Shown here one piece after another: positions 33,071 to 37,234 of a stretch of DNA of 37,234 bases (within the stretch, counting starts at the first letter, position 1; each line of letters starts with the position of its first letter). The position numbers were made by a program, and so were the translations under genes. The notes below the pieces were generated by a model that saw only the letters and a list, made by a program, of their open reading frames with translations, did no database searches and had not been told where the DNA came from. The stretch covers positions 1 through 37,234 of the forward strand of contig JAZJXO010000022.1 of assembly GCA_040390855.1 (NCBI GenBank), in the 5' to 3' direction. The DNA comes from Parvibaculum sp040390855. GTDB lineage: Bacteria; Pseudomonadota; Alphaproteobacteria; Parvibaculales; Parvibaculaceae.

Positions 33071-34102
33071 ATGAGCACGCCGCTTCTTTCAGTCATTGTC
33101 ATTGCCTACGACATGCCACGCCAAGCGCTTAACACGCTCATCAGCCTTTCGCCTGCCTATCAGCAAGCCGTCAATGGCGATGACTATGAAGTGATACTGG
33201 TCGAAAACCGTTCCGGACGGAACATAGACGAAGACGCCATAAGACGCCTGCCCGGAAATTTCCGTTACTTCTTGCGTGACGAAGAAAGCGTTTCACCGGC
33301 GGCGGCCATAAATTTCGGCATCGGAAAAGCAAAAGGACAATTTATAGGGCTAATGATCGACGGCGCTCGAATGATAACGCCCGGCGTCATCCGCTACGCG
33401 CTGATGGCTTTCAAACTGACGCCTGATGCGATGGCCCTCGTCCCGGGCTACCATCTGGGAGAGCATGAACAGCAATTTCATGCCGAGCATGGTTATGACG
33501 AAGACGTCGAGAAAAGGCTTCTTGATGAAATCGACTGGCAAAGCAACGGCTACCGCCTGTTCGACATTTCCTGCATTTGCGGCGCGAACCCCCACGGTTT
33601 TTTCCACCCCTTCATGGAGAGCAACTGCTTTTTCGTGACAAAGAAGGTGTTTGAGGAAATTGGGGGGGCTGATGAAAGATTCAACATGCCGGGTGGCGGC
33701 GCGCTGAACCTCTACCTTTATTACAAGATTGCCATGCATCACGATACAGAGTCCTATCTGCTTGCAGGCGAAGGCTCCTTTCACCAGATCCACGGCGGCG
33801 TCACAACATCAACCAAAGCTGACCGGGATGATGTGCTGAAGCGTCAAGGAGACCAGCTCGACGAGATTCTCGGCCACCCTTTCCTCTCCCCGAGGATCGA
33901 ATTGACATTGCTGGGCAAAATTCCAACTTCGGCGTTGCGCTATGTTTTATTTTCGGCAAAACGGGGAATTGACAGAGCCAAACGTTTCGCCGCCAATGGT
34001 CGCGAGTATTACGAAGACGACGCGCGGAAGCGCGGTGGCGGGCGCGCTAAATCACGATTACTTGATAAACAGATCACGTTTGATCAGGAAGTAAAGCCAT
34101 GA
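33071..34102 (+). CDS. glycosyltransferase family 2-like protein (second of a tandem pair)
   Basis: A 343-residue paralogue of the preceding protein: LSVIVIAYDMPRQALNTL, SLSPAYQ, DYEVILVENRSG, INFG, MIDGARMITPG, GYRLFDI, ESNCFFV and GEGSFHQIHGGVTTSTK occur in the same order. It has about 40 extra C-terminal residues, basic in character (FAANGREYYEDDARKRGGGRAK). It starts 5 bases after the first copy ends, and its stop overlaps the methyltransferase ATG (ATGA). Presumably each copy adds a different sugar or works at a different position of the same glycan. Confidence 0.8.
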   Translation: MSTPLLSVIVIAYDMPRQALNTLISLSPAYQQAVNGDDYEVILVENRSGRNIDEDAIRRLPGNFRYFLRDEESVSPAAAINFGIGKAKGQFIGLMIDGARMITPGVIRYALMAFKLTPDAMALVPGYHLGEHEQQFHAEHGYDEDVEKRLLDEIDWQSNGYRLFDISCICGANPHGFFHPFMESNCFFVTKKVFEEIGGADERFNMPGGGALNLYLYYKIAMHHDTESYLLAGEGSFHQIHGGVTTSTKADRDDVLKRQGDQLDEILGHPFLSPRIELTLLGKIPTSALRYVLFSAKRGIDRAKRFAANGREYYEDDARKRGGGRAKSRLLDKQITFDQEVKP

Positions 34103-34884
34103 CCCACGTTTACATGCCACCGTCTATTCGCCGCTTCGAACCCCTACATATGGTGTTCAGCACATGGGTTGATCATCTTCCCTTTGGCTACGATCTTATC
34201 GCGGCGCTCCGCCCATCCCTTCTTGTGGAACTGGGAACGCATAAGGGCCTTTCCTATTTCACCTTCTGCCAATCCATGAAAGAAAACGAGATCGACGGAC
34301 TTTGCTATGCCGTTGACACGTTCGAGGGCGATGCGCATACGGATAAATATGACGAATCCGTATTCAAGACAGTGAGCGAACACAACCGTACAAACTACCA
34401 CGGCTTTTCATATATTATGCGCATGTTTTTTAAGGATGCGCTTCGGCACTTCGACGACGACAGCATCGACCTGCTGCATATTGACGGCTTTCACACCTAT
34501 GAAGCTGTCAGCGAAGATTTTTCGAACTGGTATCCCAAGATGAAACCGGGCGGCATCATGCTGTTCCATGACGTACAAGCGCGGCTGGAAGATTTCGGTG
34601 CGTGGAAGTTCTGGAAAGATCTGACGGAAAAGCACGAAACCTTCACTTTCAATCATGGCTTCGGGCTCGGCGTTCTCCGCAAGCCCGGAGGGAACCGCGA
34701 TAACGACCCGGAGCTTCTAAAACTTCTGTTCACTGACAAAAATGATACGGACGCAGCTCCGGCATTGCGTGCCTTTTACGTCCATGCCAGCAGGCATCTG
34801 GAGAACACGCGCAAATTGAAGCGATTGCAAAAAAAGGATCAGCCGCAGAAAATGACCGAAACGGCGACTCAGGGCGTGAATTAG
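34099..34884 (+). CDS. class I SAM-dependent methyltransferase (Methyltransf_24-like)
   Basis: A 261-residue protein with a SAM-binding motif I (LLVELGTHKGLSYFTFCQ, about residues 42-59), an acidic motif after the second strand (YAVDTFEGDAHT) and a motif of the Methyltransf_24/CmcI-like type (IDLLHIDGFHTYEAVSEDF, then PKMKPGGIMLFHDV). The tail is Lys-rich. In a glycan operon the natural guess is O-methylation of a sugar, which is inference. The ATG overlaps the glycosyltransferase stop by four bases, and the acyltransferase starts 3 bases after its stop. Confidence 0.82.
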   Translation: MTHVYMPPSIRRFEPLHMVFSTWVDHLPFGYDLIAALRPSLLVELGTHKGLSYFTFCQSMKENEIDGLCYAVDTFEGDAHTDKYDESVFKTVSEHNRTNYHGFSYIMRMFFKDALRHFDDDSIDLLHIDGFHTYEAVSEDFSNWYPKMKPGGIMLFHDVQARLEDFGAWKFWKDLTEKHETFTFNHGFGLGVLRKPGGNRDNDPELLKLLFTDKNDTDAAPALRAFYVHASRHLENTRKLKRLQKKDQPQKMTETATQGVN

Positions 34885-34887
34885 TCC

Positions 34888-36054
34888 ATGCGGTCACTGC
34901 CTGAAATCCTGGAGGGGATGCGACGACCTTCCAACTATATCCCGGAGATGGAGGCATGGCGCGGTTGGGCCATTCTGCTTGTTATGTTGTTTCATTATCA
35001 GGGAATTCTGACGAGCCAAATCGGTCAGAATTTCGAATCTTCAGCGCTCTGGGTAAAGTGGATCGCGGCGGGCAATACTGGCGTAACACTCTTTTTTGTC
35101 TTGAGTGGATTTCTCCTATGTGCCCCATTTATTAAAAGTATCCTGAGCGGCCAGTCAGTGGATTTTCGTGACTTCTATCTCGCCCGTATCCTACGGATCA
35201 TACCACTCTACTATGCGGCCGTAGGATTTTCCTGGATCATCACCGGCAATAGTGCCGCCCTGCAGGCTGCATTTTTCATCCCCGTCGGATTCCAAATATT
35301 TCCCTATAGCGTAACCTGGTGGTCGCTCTGCACAGAAATCCAGTTCTATCTTCTTCTGCCGCCTGCCATGCTGCTTATGACAAACAAGAGGGGGCAGTTG
35401 ATCGCCGTCACGCTTCTTGCCGTCTGGTTGGGATTAAGAGTCCAGCACCCAGGATGGTCAGGGACCTATGTAACTATCGGAAATTCAATTTTTGGGCGCG
35501 CCACTGCCTTTCTGGCAGGCGGAACTCTGTCATGCGTCCATCAAACAGAAACTGGGCAGCGTCTGCTGCGCAGTCGCCTGTTTGCAAATAGTATTTTCAT
35601 CTCCGCTATCGCCGCCCTTTTGGGCCTGCTTGCCTATTATGGAGGTAGCGGACAGCAAAATGCGATAATGAATTTTCCTGCCTATCATGATGTGGAAGCC
35701 GTGCTCTGGTCCTTGATTCTATATTCAAGCCTCGGCCCAGTTGCTTTCAAATGGATATTCGCAAACAAGTTCGCTGCTCACCTCGGGACGATTTCCTATT
35801 CACTATACCTGACCCACGTCCCCATTTTATTCTATCTACTTTTCCCAATCGTTTTTTCACAGAACAAAATGGCTCTGCTCACATCGAGCGCTCATTTAAC
35901 TGAGTTGACGATACGGATTGCAGCCAGCGCAGTGCTATGCTGGCTAGTTGCCATGCTCACCTACCGCTATATCGAGACGCCATTTCTAAAACTTAAATCG
36001 CGTCTGCCGACCAGAACCATCAAACCGGTGATCACCGACCAAGACCCGGTTTAG
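34888..36054 (+). CDS. membrane acyltransferase, OafA/AT3 family
   Basis: A polytopic protein of 388 residues with about ten membrane segments. The acyltransferase-3 motifs are EMEAWRGWAILLVMLFHYQG (residues 21-40, with the conserved His), YLARILRIIPLYYA near 95-108 and SVTWWSLCTEIQFYLLLPP near 138-156. The family moves acyl groups, often acetyl, to sugars of O-antigen or exopolysaccharide across the inner membrane. The C-terminus (ITDQDPV) ends exactly where the IS66 remnant begins, so the last residues may be supplied by the junction. Last gene of the cassette. Confidence 0.9.
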   Translation: MRSLPEILEGMRRPSNYIPEMEAWRGWAILLVMLFHYQGILTSQIGQNFESSALWVKWIAAGNTGVTLFFVLSGFLLCAPFIKSILSGQSVDFRDFYLARILRIIPLYYAAVGFSWIITGNSAALQAAFFIPVGFQIFPYSVTWWSLCTEIQFYLLLPPAMLLMTNKRGQLIAVTLLAVWLGLRVQHPGWSGTYVTIGNSIFGRATAFLAGGTLSCVHQTETGQRLLRSRLFANSIFISAIAALLGLLAYYGGSGQQNAIMNFPAYHDVEAVLWSLILYSSLGPVAFKWIFANKFAAHLGTISYSLYLTHVPILFYLLFPIVFSQNKMALLTSSAHLTELTIRIAASAVLCWLVAMLTYRYIETPFLKLKSRLPTRTIKPVITDQDPV

Positions 36055-36625
36055 TGGCATACTGGCCTATTGCTGGGCGCATGCGCGGCGCAAGCTCTAT
36101 GAGGTCGCGCAGAATGCGCCCGCGCCGATTGCCGAAGAAGGACTGCGCCAGATCGCGACCCTCTATCAAATTGAAAAGGACATCGCAGGCTTGAGCGCTG
36201 AGGCACGTCTGGAAGCACGACAGGCTCGATCAAAACCACTGATCGCCGACATGGAGACATGGCTCGCCCATCACCGCGCCCGCGTCTCATCCAAGACGCC
36301 GCTTGGTGAGGCGCTCAAATATATTGCCAAATACTGGGACGGGCTCTGCCTGTTCCTGGCCGACGGGCGCGTCGAGATGGACAACAATGCTGTCGAGCGC
36401 GCCATCCGGCCAATAGCCATCAATCGGAAGAACGCACTTTTTGCAGGTCATGATGCTGGCGCTCAAAACTGGGGCGTCATCGCCTCGCTTATCGAGACTT
36501 GCAAGCTCAATGATGTCGAGCCGCAAGCCTATCTCACTGATGTCCTTACCAGGATCGTCAGCGGTCACAAGCAAAGCCACATCGACGACCTCTTGCCGTG
36601 GAATTACACTCCTTCAAATATCTGA
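36053..36625 (+). pseudogene. IS66-family transposase, C-terminal fragment
   Basis: About 190 codons from ILAYCWAHARRKLYEVAQ to the end. The last catalytic glutamate lies in MDNNAVERAIRPIAINRKN, followed by GAQNWGVIASLIETCKLND and the IS66 C-terminal segment PQAYLTDVLTRI with DDLLPWNY. The first two catalytic aspartates and the zinc-finger/HTH domains are missing, so it cannot transpose by itself. A TTG at 36191 is the first in-frame candidate start. The passenger gene starts 10 bases after its stop. Confidence 0.88.
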
Positions 36626-36635
36626 GGGAGGTTGC

Positions 36636-37211
36636 ATGAGCATCATCGAAATCAAGGTCACACTGGAACACGTGGCTCCCATGGTCACGCGTGTCTTGCA
36701 GGTCCCCGCCAATATCCGGCTTGACCGGTTGCACCTCACCCTGCAGGCTGCCATGGGTTGGACCAACTCGCATCTCTATATGTTCGAGGCCGCAGGGGCG
36801 ACATGGGGGGTGCCCGATCCCGGCTTTGGCGGCGATGATCTACCCGCCAACAAGGCGACGCTTGCAGAGGTCCTCGAAGACACAGGCGCCAACGTGATCT
36901 CCTATCTCTACGACTTCGGCGACGGCTGGGAGCACAGGCTTGAGATCGTCAAGACAGCCAACGAAATGCCCGGTGACCTTTACCCGAGGCTGACCTATAT
37001 AGCTGGCACATGTCCGCCCGAAGACGTCGGCGGCCCACCTGGATATGAAATGTTCCTTGAGGCCATGGCCGACCCAAAGCACCCGGAACACCGAGCCCTC
37101 AAAGACTGGCACGGCGACACATTCAACGCAGACGCGCCGCCCGCCGATGAGCTTCGCCTCCAAGTCCTCAAACTCGCCAAGCGCTGGAAGCCTAAAATCA
37201 AACCCAGTTAG
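36636..37211 (+). CDS. plasmid pRiA4b ORF-3-like protein (IS66 passenger)
   Basis: A 191-residue protein of the PRiA4_ORF3 family. Visible segments are IKVTLEHVAPMVTRVLQVPA at the start, LHLTLQAAMGWTNSHLYMFE, YLYDFGDGWEHRLEIVK (the most conserved block), and PEDVGGPPGYEMFLEAMADP. The biochemical role is unknown. Homologues are frequent beside transposases of plasmids and insertion sequences, and its place between the transposase and the terminal repeat makes it a passenger. GAGGGAGG is 4 bases before ATG 36636. The gene is intact; the longer open frame to 36441 overlaps the transposase and was not used. Confidence 0.87.
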   Translation: MSIIEIKVTLEHVAPMVTRVLQVPANIRLDRLHLTLQAAMGWTNSHLYMFEAAGATWGVPDPGFGGDDLPANKATLAEVLEDTGANVISYLYDFGDGWEHRLEIVKTANEMPGDLYPRLTYIAGTCPPEDVGGPPGYEMFLEAMADPKHPEHRALKDWHGDTFNADAPPADELRLQVLKLAKRWKPKIKPS

Positions 37212-37233
37212 GTGGGGCCAGAGCACCGCTTAC
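37211..37233 (-). repeat. right terminal inverted repeat of the IS66-family element
   Basis: Read on the minus strand from 37233 the sequence starts GTAAGCGGTGCTCTGG, which fits the conserved GTAAGCG-type ends of IS66-family elements. The partner repeat is not in the window. Confidence 0.6.
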
Positions 37234-37234
37234 G

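Larger units (their letters stand above)
36032..37233 (+). mobile_element. IS66-family element, 5' part deleted
   Basis: Contains the C-terminal third of the IS66 transposase, a passenger gene and a right end whose reverse complement begins GTAAGCG, as IS66-family termini do. The left end, tnpA/tnpB-type genes and the transposase N-terminus are missing; the transposase frame is open only from 36032, inside the end of the acyltransferase gene. The element therefore arose by deletion or was truncated before fixation here. Confidence 0.7.

Overview
The window looks like chromosomal DNA of an alphaproteobacterium, most likely of the Hyphomicrobiales (Rhizobiales) type. The evidence is a short-type ArgC, a fused IspDF, a class I PHA synthase, the order aminotransferase-hom-glpX-recJ, and the order dusB-ntrB-ntrC-ntrY-ntrX-dat-hfq-hflX. 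Genus cannot be decided from the sequence alone.

Layout. 1-300: AT-rich left edge with two short overlapping open frames, the first cut by the window border. 318-5511: argC, a convergent EamA-type permease and PHA synthase, then a proline/alanine-rich lipoprotein. 5744-8365 onward: an amino-acid and central-metabolism group (class I/II aminotransferase, homoserine dehydrogenase, class II fructose-bisphosphatase), then recJ preceded by a compound palindromic element. 11294-12698: tRNA-Glu(UUC) with a good promoter, a decayed ATPase fragment and purC. 12728-16658, minus strand: a chemoreceptor, a CinA C-terminal amidase, pgpA and ispDF. 16839-27915, plus strand: the nitrogen-regulation block dusB-ntrBC-ntrYX-dat-hfq-hflX and an inositol-monophosphatase-family gene. 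27916-30021, minus strand: mazG, a HAD phosphatase broken by an in-frame TAA, and a metallo-beta-lactamase-fold hydrolase. 30248-31325: an HU protein with a lysine/alanine N-terminal tail, a strong terminator and a RidA-family gene.

From about 31330 the character changes. An AT-richer stretch of about 0.5 kb without a convincing gene leads into a compact cassette: the C-terminal remnant of a probable sulfotransferase, two tandem paralogous family-2-like glycosyltransferases, a SAM-dependent methyltransferase and a membrane acyltransferase. The four complete genes are overlapped or nearly so, which suggests one operon that builds and decorates a surface glycan. The cassette runs directly into a 5'-deleted IS66-family element: the transposase C-terminus, a pRiA4b ORF-3-like passenger gene and a terminal inverted repeat ending at 37233. 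The last base of the window lies just outside the element.

The best candidates for something new are the paired glycosyltransferases (shared DGAR motif instead of a clear DxD, and a shared GEGSFHQ-HGG motif) with their decorating enzymes, the interrupted HAD gene with otherwise intact motifs, and the tailed HU protein. Most of the rest is conserved core genome.
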